This document shows positions 34,929 to 42,516 of a stretch of DNA of 64,000 bases, in pieces. The stretch comes from Acidimicrobiales bacterium (GTDB taxonomy: Bacteria > Actinomycetota > Acidimicrobiia > Acidimicrobiales > MedAcidi-G1). The position numbers were made by a program, and so were the translations under genes. The notes beneath the pieces are model-generated. The model had not been told where the DNA came from, searched no databases, and was given only the letters and a program-made list of their open reading frames with translations. The stretch is taken from NCBI GenBank assembly GCA_029242745.1, contig JAQWTI010000004.1, positions 40,009-104,008 on the forward strand, given 5' to 3'. The stretch's first letter is position 1; each line of letters starts with the position of its first letter.

Positions 34929-35432
34929 ATGTTCGTTTTAGGAATTGACCCCGGGCTAACCCGCTGTGGGTATGGCGTAGTCTCTCGCAATGGACGGCAC
35001 CTCGAGGCTGTGGCCGCCGGAGTGCTTCGGACTGATCCAGCGGCCGAGTTGGCGGCCCGTCTTGCCGAGGTTCACCGAGAGATTGTGGCTCTGGTTAGCG
35101 AGTACGAGCCTGACGAGGTTGCCGTAGAGAGGGTTCTCTTCCAAGTCAATGTCCAGACAGCGATGCAGACTGGACAGGCTTCCGGTGTCGCCATGGCAGC
35201 CGCCGCCGCAGCCGGCTGCCCCGTGACTCTTTACTCACCTAATGAGGTGAAGAGCGCGGTGGCTGGTTGGGGAGGTGCGGACAAGGATCAGGTGGAGCAG
35301 ATGGTGCGAGGTCAACTTGGCCTAACCAAGCCGCTACGCCCCGTCGATGCTGCAGACGCTATAGCTGTCGCATTGTGCCACTTAGCCATGCTCCCGCCTG
35401 CTCGGCGAGTGGCTAAAGCAGGGACACGCTGA
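34929..35432 (+). CDS. ruvC: Crossover junction endodeoxyribonuclease RuvC
   Basis: A 167-residue Holliday junction resolvase with the RNase H fold. Catalytic acids are visible in LGIDPGLTRCGYG (Asp), AVERVLFQVN (Glu) and PVDAADAIAVALCH (two Asp). It cuts junctions moved by RuvAB. The ATG at 34929 is preferred because it follows a -10 box by seven bases and matches the normal family start; an in-frame start nine codons earlier adds unrelated residues. Its stop TGA overlaps the ruvA ATG (TGATG). Confidence 0.97.
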   Translation: MFVLGIDPGLTRCGYGVVSRNGRHLEAVAAGVLRTDPAAELAARLAEVHREIVALVSEYEPDEVAVERVLFQVNVQTAMQTGQASGVAMAAAAAAGCPVTLYSPNEVKSAVAGWGGADKDQVEQMVRGQLGLTKPLRPVDAADAIAVALCHLAMLPPARRVAKAGTR

Positions 35433-36025
35433 TGATCGGGTCGCTACGGGGCAGACTGCTGGAGCGCTTTGAGAATGGTGAGGTCCTCTTAGAGGTGGCT
35501 GGCGTTGGCTACCGGGTGGTTGTCACCCCGACCACTGCGGTCCGTCTGGGCGATGCAGATAGTGGGGTTTTCGTTTACATCCACCACCACTTCCGAGAGT
35601 CTGACCAGACGCTATATGGATTCCTTGAGCAAGATGAGCGATCTTGCTTTGAGGCACTGCTATCAGCCCATGGGGTAGGCCCATCGCTTGCTCTCAGCGT
35701 CCTCGGTGTCCATGGTCCCAGTGAGTTGGCTTGCTTGCTGGCCGATGAGGACGTGGCTGCACTGTGCTTAGTACCTGGTGTGGGTAAGAAGACGGCTGCT
35801 CGATTGCTGGTGGAGTTGAAGAACTCGCTGGATCTGCCACTAAGCAGATCATCATCCAGCGGGGGCATCGACAGTGGGGGTAGGTCTGCATTGGCTGAAG
35901 TGCAAGAGGCACTTGGTGGCCTTGGCTATGGACCCGATGAAGTGCGGTCGGTGCTGGTTGATCTTGGAGGCGACGATGCTTCGGTCTTGTTGCGCGAGGC
36001 GCTTCAGCGACTCGCTCGGGCCTAG
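35432..36025 (+). CDS. ruvA: Holliday junction branch migration protein RuvA
   Basis: A 197-residue DNA-binding subunit that tetramerises on four-way junctions and recruits RuvB. It has the N-terminal OB fold (MIGSLRGRLLERFENGEVLLEVAGVGYRV, split here), LYGFLEQDERSCFEALLSAHGVGP, the helix-hairpin-helix LVPGVGKKTAARLLVELK, and a C-terminal domain III (YGPDEVRSVLVDL) that binds RuvB. It is translationally coupled to ruvC. Confidence 0.97.
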   Translation: MIGSLRGRLLERFENGEVLLEVAGVGYRVVVTPTTAVRLGDADSGVFVYIHHHFRESDQTLYGFLEQDERSCFEALLSAHGVGPSLALSVLGVHGPSELACLLADEDVAALCLVPGVGKKTAARLLVELKNSLDLPLSRSSSSGGIDSGGRSALAEVQEALGGLGYGPDEVRSVLVDLGGDDASVLLREALQRLARA

Positions 36026-36048
36026 GTACATGTACGAAATAGGCGATT

Positions 36049-37104
36049 ATGCGTGAGGAGCTGCTATCGGCAGACATTGACCCGGCCTCCGATGAGGCGG
36101 CGGTCGAGGGAGGTCTGCGGCCCCGCAGCCTCCAAGAGTTTGTCGGCCAGTCTGAGTTGAAGGGACATCTTCGGGTCATGCTCGAAGCGGCTCGGCGGCG
36201 TGGGCAGCCAGCCGACCATTTTTTGTTTGCTGGGCCTCCAGGGCTAGGCAAGACGACGCTGGCACACATCGTGGCCACTGAGATGCAGGCTGAACTTCAT
36301 GTGACCTCTGGCCCGGCTCTTGAGCGAGCAGGCGATCTCGCCGCCATTCTCACCAAACTGGAACCAGGCGATGTCCTTTTCATTGACGAGATCCACCGGT
36401 TGGCCCGAGCTGTCGAAGAGGTCCTCTATCCGGCTATGGAGGACTTTGAGTTAGACATCGTTCTGGGCAAGGGTCCGGCTGCTCGTTCGATTCGTCTGGA
36501 ACTTCCAGGATTTACCCTGGTTGGGGCAACAACTCGTACCGGCCTTATCACAGGGCCGCTGCGGGACCGCTTCGGCCTTACAGCAAGACTTGATTATTAC
36601 GAGGCTGATGATTTGCAGGCCATTGTGACAAGGGCTGCAAAGATTCTTGAAGTCGAAATGGATGCCGAAGGGGCAAGAGAGATTGCCCGCCGGTCGCGAG
36701 GCACTCCTCGAATTGGGAATCGGCTACTCCGTCAGGTGCGGGACTTTGCTCAGGTGGAGCGTTCCGGAATCGTTGACGGGAATGTGGCCCGCGATGGTTT
36801 GACGTTTTTTGGCGTCGATGGACTTGGTCTAGATAAACCTTCCCGAGAGATCCTCTCGGCGCTTTGCCATCGTTTCGGAGGTGGGCCTGTGGGACTTAAG
36901 ACACTTTCGATCAGCGTGAGTGAACCTGAGGACACCGTGGAGTATGTCTACGAGCCGTTTCTCATTCAGCAGGGCTTGCTACTGAGGACACCGCAGGGTC
37001 GAGTGGCGACTGCGGCGGCCTATGTCCACTTGGGAGAGGCGCCGCCAAGGGAGGCTGGCGCTGAAGACTCGACATCACTCTTCGATGACGTGCCGACCGA
37101 TTGA
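36049..37104 (+). CDS. ruvB: Holliday junction branch migration helicase RuvB
   Basis: A 351-residue AAA+ motor. Walker A is [13 protein letters not shown], Walker [11 protein letters not shown], sensor 1 GATTRTG, and the arginine-finger region GPLRDRFGL. The C-terminal winged helix includes [15 protein letters not shown]. It drives branch migration with RuvA, encoded 23 bases upstream. Length and motifs are normal. Confidence 0.98.
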   Translation: MREELLSADIDPASDEAAVEGGLRPRSLQEFVGQSELKGHLRVMLEAARRRGQPADHFLFAGPPGLGKTTLAHIVATEMQAELHVTSGPALERAGDLAAILTKLEPGDVLFIDEIHRLARAVEEVLYPAMEDFELDIVLGKGPAARSIRLELPGFTLVGATTRTGLITGPLRDRFGLTARLDYYEADDLQAIVTRAAKILEVEMDAEGAREIARRSRGTPRIGNRLLRQVRDFAQVERSGIVDGNVARDGLTFFGVDGLGLDKPSREILSALCHRFGGGPVGLKTLSISVSEPEDTVEYVYEPFLIQQGLLLRTPQGRVATAAAYVHLGEAPPREAGAEDSTSLFDDVPTD

Positions 37105-37169
37105 TCACGATTGTTGAGCGGAATGCTCCGAGCGGTGACGGCTAGCCAGTCTCGTTGATCCAATATCCC

Positions 37170-37175
37170 TAGGCT
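37170..37175 (+). promoter_or_regulatory. -10 element (TAGGCT) of queA
   Basis: TAGGCT ends eight bases before ATG 37184, consistent with a leaderless transcript carrying queA and tgt. Confidence 0.45.
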
Positions 37176-37183
37176 GCCGGATA

Positions 37184-38236
37184 ATGGGGCCAGACGATTT
37201 TTACTATGAGTTGCCGGCGTCGGCAGTAGCTCAGGTGCCTCTAGTTGATCGATCCTCAGCGCGTTTACTTGATGCCACTGGTGGATCAGTCGTCCACAGA
37301 ACAGTTCGCGACCTTCCCTCCCTTCTGACATCTGGTGATGTCTTAGTGGTTAACGACACTCGGGTCCTTCCGGCTCGTCTCCGGCTTCAGAGATCTACCG
37401 GTGGCGCAGCCGAGGTCCTGCTGCTGCGTCCAACCAAGGAGGCGGCTTCGAGGTTTGTGGCCACATGGGAGGCGCTGGTGCGGCCGAGTAGAAAGTTGGC
37501 CCCGGGAGTCGTGGTAACTGTGGCTGAAGATTTAATAATTGAAGTGGGTGATGACCTAGGAGAGGGGCGGCGGCGTGTGACACTTCGGACACAAGACGGC
37601 GACCTGATGGCTGCTCTTAATCGGCACGGCGAGGTGCCTCTTCCGCCCTACCTAACCAGTGGCCTCGCTGATCCCGAGCGGTATCAGACGGTGTTCAGCA
37701 ATCGGCCGGCTTCGGCTGCAGCCCCCACTGCCGGTCTGCACTTGACCGATGATGTCCTCAATGATTGTCGAGCCTTAGGGGCTCGAGTGGAGCAAGTTGA
37801 ATTGGTGGTCGGTTTGGACACCTTTCGACCGGTTGCCGTTGAGAACCTCGACCACCACGAGATGCACCGAGAAGATTACAGCGTTCCCTCGGAGGTCCTC
37901 GAGGCATGCCTCGACGCCCGGCGTAGCGGTAATCGAGTGGTTGCCGTTGGCACTACCACGGTCCGGGCTCTGGAGTCGGCTTTACGTTTTGGCCTGCTTG
38001 GATCAACTGACCTTTTCATAAGGCCGCCCTTCGACTTCCGCGTGGTTGACGTCCTGATGACAAACTTTCATATGCCGAGGTCGACTCTATTGATCATGCT
38101 AGAGGCGTTTGCGGGACCACGTTGGAGGGATCTCTACTCTGCGGCCCTGACCGACGGATACCGATTTCTGTCGTTTGGTGACGCCATGATCTTGGATCGG
38201 GATTTGGCGATGGGGATAACGAGAGGTAATCAATGA
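37184..38236 (+). CDS. queA: S-adenosylmethionine:tRNA ribosyltransferase-isomerase
   Basis: A 350-residue QueA, which transfers and isomerises the ribosyl part of SAM onto 7-aminomethyl-7-deazaguanine in tRNA, giving epoxyqueuosine. It starts DDFYYELPASAVAQVPLVDRSSARLL and contains VLVVNDTRVLPARL, GAAEVLLLRP, HGEVPLPPYL, SAAAPTAGLHLTDDVL and TNFHMPRSTLLIMLEAFAG, all family marks. Its stop overlaps the tgt start by four bases (ATGA), so the two queuosine genes form an operon. Confidence 0.97.
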   Translation: MGPDDFYYELPASAVAQVPLVDRSSARLLDATGGSVVHRTVRDLPSLLTSGDVLVVNDTRVLPARLRLQRSTGGAAEVLLLRPTKEAASRFVATWEALVRPSRKLAPGVVVTVAEDLIIEVGDDLGEGRRRVTLRTQDGDLMAALNRHGEVPLPPYLTSGLADPERYQTVFSNRPASAAAPTAGLHLTDDVLNDCRALGARVEQVELVVGLDTFRPVAVENLDHHEMHREDYSVPSEVLEACLDARRSGNRVVAVGTTTVRALESALRFGLLGSTDLFIRPPFDFRVVDVLMTNFHMPRSTLLIMLEAFAGPRWRDLYSAALTDGYRFLSFGDAMILDRDLAMGITRGNQ

Positions 38237-39342
38237 GGGCTGAGTTTGTAGTGTCCGCAGTTGATGGTGGAGCGCGCACCGGAACGGTAAGACTGGATGG
38301 AAAGCGGTTCCGGACACCGTGCTTCATGCCGGTGGGTACCCGGGGGGCAGTTCGCCATCTTTCGTCTGCAGATTTGGCCGATTTGGGCGCCGAAGTGGTG
38401 CTGGGCAACACCTACCATCTGATGCTGCGACCCGGTGCCAAGGTGATCCGAGACCACGGCGGCCTCGCTTCCTTTGCCGGCTGGGATGGCCTAACCCTTA
38501 CTGATTCAGGTGGCTACCAAATTTTTTCGCTGCAGCCGAAGGTGGATGACCAGGGTGCCACGTTTCGTTCCACATATGACGGATCAACCCATTTGCTCAC
38601 CCCGGAGGGAGCGGCAGATATACAGGCTGATTTAGGAGCGGACATCCAGATGGTGCTTGATGTATGTCCAGCATTGCCGGCTTCTGAAAGAGTGCTGCGA
38701 GACTCCGTAGTCCGCACTGCGGATTGGGCTAGGCGGGGTCGACAGGCTTTTCTCAACCATCCTGATGCCGCCTGTCGTCAGAGTCAGTTCGGCATCGTCC
38801 AAGGTGGGACTGATACGGGCCTGCGGATTGAAAGCACCGAGCGCACTCTTGAGGTGGGCTTTGACGGCTACGCGGTGGGCGGTCTTAGCGTGGGTGAGAC
38901 CCGAGACGAGATGCTTGGGCCACTGGCGGTGGTGACAGCGCTACTGCCTGCCAACCAACCTCGTTACTTCATGGGTATTGGAGACCCGGTGGGCCTCGTA
39001 GAGGTAGTGGCTGCTGGTATCGACATGTTCGATTGTGTGCTGCCCACCCGACATGCGCGACATGGCACAGTACTCACGACTGCGGGTCGTTTAAATCTTC
39101 GAAATGCCCGGTTTGCTTCTGATGAGTCCCCACTGGATCCAGCCTTTCCATCTAGCCCGGCTAGTCGGTGGTCACGTGCCTATCTGCGTCATCTCTTGAT
39201 GACTGATGAGCCCGCAGGTGGACGACTCTTGACGTTGCACAACTTGGCGTGGCTGCTCGACTTCGTGGATCGGCTTCGAGCCGCTATTGACGCTGGAGAG
39301 TTTGAGGCATTTCGTCTTGACACCCTGGCTGTTTGGAGTTGA
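38233..39342 (+). CDS. tgt: tRNA-guanine transglycosylase lacking the zinc cysteines
   Basis: A 369-residue enzyme that swaps guanine 34 for preQ1 in the anticodon of four tRNAs. The barrel is well conserved: TPCFMPVGTRGAVRHL, LGNTYHLMLRPG, TDSGGYQIFSL with the catalytic Asp, QFGIVQGG, GLSVGE, and GIDMFDCVLPTRHARHGT with the nucleophilic Asp. The usual structural zinc site (Cys-x-Cys-x2-Cys with a later His) is lost: the segment after PLDP reads AFPSSPA at 304-310, replacing Cys at 305, 307 and 310 with Phe, Ser and Ala. The fourth ligand, His336 in TLHNL, remains. The frame is open and flanking residues (SRAYLRHL) align, so a sequencing error is unlikely. Confidence 0.93.
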   Translation: MRAEFVVSAVDGGARTGTVRLDGKRFRTPCFMPVGTRGAVRHLSSADLADLGAEVVLGNTYHLMLRPGAKVIRDHGGLASFAGWDGLTLTDSGGYQIFSLQPKVDDQGATFRSTYDGSTHLLTPEGAADIQADLGADIQMVLDVCPALPASERVLRDSVVRTADWARRGRQAFLNHPDAACRQSQFGIVQGGTDTGLRIESTERTLEVGFDGYAVGGLSVGETRDEMLGPLAVVTALLPANQPRYFMGIGDPVGLVEVVAAGIDMFDCVLPTRHARHGTVLTTAGRLNLRNARFASDESPLDPAFPSSPASRWSRAYLRHLLMTDEPAGGRLLTLHNLAWLLDFVDRLRAAIDAGEFEAFRLDTLAVWS

Positions 39343-39370
39343 GCCACGTCGGGGTCCGGGTGACCTAGCG

Positions 39371-39376
39371 TAGGCT
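39371..39376 (+). promoter_or_regulatory. -10 element (TAGGCT) upstream of yajC
   Basis: TAGGCT lies about 71 bases before the yajC start, leaving room for a leader with an AGGAG ribosome site at 39436-39440. Confidence 0.3.
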
Positions 39377-39447
39377 CTTGAGGTCCACCGACGACTGTCG
39401 TTGTGCTGGACCTCTGTCAGCATCCATATCTATCTAGGAGCATTCCC

Positions 39448-39753
39448 GTGGCTGGTTTTATTCCCTTGATCCTCATCTTCGGACTCATGTACGTGCTCAT
39501 GATCCGACCACAGCAGCGCAAGGCAAAAGAGCAGCAGGCTCTGGTGACCTCGATTGCGGCGGGTGACGAGGTGGTACTTAGTTCAGGCATCTTTGGTGTG
39601 GTTGATGAGGTTGATGCTCACGATGAGAATATTTTGTGGATCGAGGTTCATGAAAATTGCCAGTTGAAAGTTTTTCGTAGTGCCGTGGAGCGCCGTTTCA
39701 ACGAGGTCTCTGCAGATCGAGATGCATTGACCGACGGGTCCGACGAGGCCTGA
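39448..39753 (+). CDS. yajC: Preprotein translocase subunit YajC
   Basis: A 101-residue small membrane protein with one span (about 4-21) ending in MIRPQQRKAKEQQ, the YajC signature, followed by a beta-rich domain (AGDEVVLSSGIFGVVDEV). It associates with SecD and SecF, encoded next. I chose GTG 39448 because AGGAG lies seven bases before it; the longer open frame upstream adds an unconserved, non-hydrophobic tail. Confidence 0.92.
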   Translation: MAGFIPLILIFGLMYVLMIRPQQRKAKEQQALVTSIAAGDEVVLSSGIFGVVDEVDAHDENILWIEVHENCQLKVFRSAVERRFNEVSADRDALTDGSDEA

Positions 39754-39788
39754 GAAAAAACGTCACTGTCCATCCGACACCCTGAACC

Positions 39789-41294
39789 ATGCCTCGTCGC
39801 CAATTAGTTTTCCTACTCGGAATTGTTGCTCTCAGCATCTCTGCATCTGCGATGACTGTGGTTTGGGGAAACGAGCCATTGCTGGGTTTGGACTTGCAGG
39901 GGGGTGTGTCCGTTCGTTTGGTGGCGACTGAGCCTGCAACTGAGGAGATGCTCGACCAAGCCGTCTCCATTATCCGCGACCGGGTCGATGGCCTAGGCGT
40001 TGCTGAACCTGAGATTTCCCGTACTGAGAGTGGTGTGCTGGTCTCGCTGCCTGGGGTGGATGATCAAGAGAGGGCTTTGTCTCTTGTAGGTACCACTGCC
40101 GAATTGCGTTTCCGGCCGGTGTGTGGAATTTCAAACACGGCTCGTCCTGAGGCTGTGGCCGCAGGATCTTGGGTAGGAACCCATGCCAAGTGTTCCGACG
40201 TTTGGTCCGGCGCCGTGGTTCCCGCTACCGGTGTCAACGGGTACACGACTCCCGAGGATGATCTGGCCGAGCACTTCGTAGTGTTGGGGCAACGTGACGG
40301 GACCTCTGATCAGCGCTACCTGCTGGGACCCTCGGTTTTGACTGGCGAGGCCATCGCCGAGGCTAAACCGTTGTTCATTGATTACCAATGGCAGGTCGGT
40401 TTAGATCTCCATCAGGGACAGATAGGTGTCGATGGTTTCAACGAAGTTGCAGGCCGCTGCTACACAGGTGATCCCTCGTGCCCGCGCATTGAGGGTTCCC
40501 TCAATGGGCGGTTGGCAATTGTTTTGGATGGTCAGGTAGTCACTGCCCCATCCATTCGGGCGCCTGAGTTCCGACATGACGCCATCTTGATTTCTGGAAG
40601 CTTTGATAAAGACGGGGCTGATGACGTTTCGTTAGCGCTACGTTATGGCGCACTTCCTGTGGAACTTGCGCCTGAGAACACTCGGGTCGTGTCGGCCACT
40701 ATCGGTGAGGACTCGCTACGGGCTGGCGTAGTTGCCGGTCTTGTTGGCCTTTTGCTAGTCGCTATTTTCATTATTGCCTACTACCGGATTTTGGGCCTTG
40801 TAGCTCTAGCGAGCCTTGGTATCTCTGGCGCCCTGCTTTGGGCAATCATTGCCCACCTTGGCACTCAGTCGGGGCTTGCTCTGACGTTGGCAGGAGTGAC
40901 TGGCATGATTGTCGCCGTTGGCGTCTCGGTGGATTCCAACGTCGTCTATTTCGAACATCTCAAGGAGGACGTCCGCGATGGTCGAACAGCCCGCTCATCG
41001 GTCGAGCGGGCGTTCCCTATTGCCTTCTCCACTATCGTAAAAGCAGATTTGGCCTCACTCATAGGTGCCGGTCTGCTCTGGGCGTTGACTGTGGGTGCCG
41101 TGCGCGGATTTGCCCTCTACCTCGGTCTGGCGACCATCTTGGATTTAGTAGCGACCTACTTCTTTATGGGCCCGTTGGTTCGCCTGCTAGCTACCACTAG
41201 GTGGTTTGCGGAGCATCCTGAACGCTTTGGCCTGCCTGCTTCGGGTGCGGTAGTCGGTCGGCGAACGGCTGTCCCTGCGGAGGTTGGGGCATGA
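39789..41294 (+). CDS. secD: Protein translocase subunit SecD
   Basis: A 501-residue membrane protein with six spans. The first span (about 6-23) precedes LLGLDLQGGVSVRL, the SecD mark. A large extracytoplasmic domain (about 40-310) holds the P1 region, and the C-terminal five spans include AGVTGMIVAVGVSVDSNVVYFEHLKEDVR. SecD with SecF uses the proton gradient to pull secreted proteins out of the SecYEG channel. The stop overlaps the secF ATG by four bases. Confidence 0.97.
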   Translation: MPRRQLVFLLGIVALSISASAMTVVWGNEPLLGLDLQGGVSVRLVATEPATEEMLDQAVSIIRDRVDGLGVAEPEISRTESGVLVSLPGVDDQERALSLVGTTAELRFRPVCGISNTARPEAVAAGSWVGTHAKCSDVWSGAVVPATGVNGYTTPEDDLAEHFVVLGQRDGTSDQRYLLGPSVLTGEAIAEAKPLFIDYQWQVGLDLHQGQIGVDGFNEVAGRCYTGDPSCPRIEGSLNGRLAIVLDGQVVTAPSIRAPEFRHDAILISGSFDKDGADDVSLALRYGALPVELAPENTRVVSATIGEDSLRAGVVAGLVGLLLVAIFIIAYYRILGLVALASLGISGALLWAIIAHLGTQSGLALTLAGVTGMIVAVGVSVDSNVVYFEHLKEDVRDGRTARSSVERAFPIAFSTIVKADLASLIGAGLLWALTVGAVRGFALYLGLATILDLVATYFFMGPLVRLLATTRWFAEHPERFGLPASGAVVGRRTAVPAEVGA

Positions 41295-42400
41295 AAACTC
41301 TGCGGGCCCTTTTCCGGGGAGAATCACCGGTCGACTTCCCATCACTCTGGCGGCCCGCCATCACCGCATCGGCCGTGTCGGTCGTTATCGGCCTACTCTC
41401 GTTCGCTGTTCTAGGTCTGAACTTGGGACTCGACTTTGAGGGAGGAACGTCCTATGAGGTACGGGCACCCGACGCATCGGTGACCGATGTACGCGACCTT
41501 ATGGCTGACTTGGGCGTACCTGAAGCCCGGATCCAGTTGGTTGATAATGACCTGGTCCTAGTGCGGACTGATGTGCAGGATCCTTCTCAGGCTGTCGAGA
41601 TCCGTACTGGCTTAAATTCTGGGTTGGGACCAGTGGTGACTTTTGAACAGGTAGGACCCACTTGGGGAGATGAAGTTACCGATAAGGCAGTCACTGCCCT
41701 CATTGTCTTCTTTGTCGTGGTGGCGCTGTACATAGCGGTTCGGCTTGAGTGGAAGATGGCTCTCGGGGCCTTAGTCGCAGTGGCCCACGACATCGTGCTC
41801 AGTGTTGGGGTCTATTCGGTCTTCCGATTTGAGATCACGCCGGCGACCGTCATCGCCTTTCTCACCATCATGGGGTATTCGCTCTACGACACCATCGTGG
41901 TCTACGACAAGGTGCGCGAGATCGTGGGTCGTCTCGGTGCTACTGAGCGTTACACCTACCCGGAGCTAATGAACCTTGCCCTCAACCGAGTGTCCATGCG
42001 GTCCATCAATACGAGCATTACCTCCGCCATCCCAGTGTTATCGATGTTGCTGGTGGGTTCCGTGGTCATGGGGGCCACTGCACTGCGCGAGTTCGCCGTG
42101 GCTTTGTTGGTAGGCATTTTTGTTGGTTCCTATTCGTCGCTATTCCTGGCTTCAGCACTGGTCTCCACGCTTAAACAGCGCGAGGAGCGGTGGCGTCAAA
42201 TTGAGACCAAGGTTCAGAACCGGGTGGGGGATGGAGAGGTTGGTAGAACTCGGGTCATCGAACGAAGTGATGCATTGGGAGTCGACACTCGTGCTACCCC
42301 GCGTGGAACACCTAGCAGTGGTCCAGCGAAACGTCGACCGCCTTTGACCACAGGGGTCGGCAGTGGTGTCCCACCTCGGCCTCGCAAGAAGAAGCGCTGA
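41291..42400 (+). CDS. secF: Protein translocase subunit SecF
   Basis: A 369-residue partner of SecD with six spans. It has GLNLGLDFEGGTSYEV (the DFEGG motif), a short extracytoplasmic domain, VAHDIVLSVGVYSVF and TIMGYSLYDTIVVYDKVRE, which are typical SecF transmembrane motifs. The C-terminal tail (about 310-369) is very basic and Pro-rich, as often in actinobacteria. It is translationally coupled to secD. Confidence 0.97.
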   Translation: MKTLRALFRGESPVDFPSLWRPAITASAVSVVIGLLSFAVLGLNLGLDFEGGTSYEVRAPDASVTDVRDLMADLGVPEARIQLVDNDLVLVRTDVQDPSQAVEIRTGLNSGLGPVVTFEQVGPTWGDEVTDKAVTALIVFFVVVALYIAVRLEWKMALGALVAVAHDIVLSVGVYSVFRFEITPATVIAFLTIMGYSLYDTIVVYDKVREIVGRLGATERYTYPELMNLALNRVSMRSINTSITSAIPVLSMLLVGSVVMGATALREFAVALLVGIFVGSYSSLFLASALVSTLKQREERWRQIETKVQNRVGDGEVGRTRVIERSDALGVDTRATPRGTPSSGPAKRRPPLTTGVGSGVPPRPRKKKR

Positions 42401-42432
42401 CCTACGCGAACAGTCTTATGGGGTGCTGCGAC

Positions 42433-42438
42433 TACCGT
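42433..42438 (+). promoter_or_regulatory. -10 element (TACCGT) upstream of rel
   Basis: TACCGT ends six bases before an ATG at 42445 that opens a 15-codon frame ahead of rel. It fits the leaderless spacing. Confidence 0.35.
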
Positions 42439-42444
42439 GGAGCC

Positions 42445-42492
42445 ATGGGGAAAGCGTGCAACAGCGGTGTTTGCTATTCGCCAGAAATCTGA
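42445..42492 (+). CDS. Possible 15-residue leader peptide before rel
   Basis: ATG 42445 opens a 15-codon frame (MGKACNSGVCYSPEI) ending at TGA 42490-42492, 24 bases before rel. A TACCGT -10 box six bases upstream would make it a leaderless first cistron. It could regulate rel translation, or simply be a chance frame in the leader. Two cysteines are the only notable residues. Confidence 0.3.
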   Translation: MGKACNSGVCYSPEI

Positions 42493-42516
42493 CACGGCTT
42501 TCAAGGGGGTGCTGAG

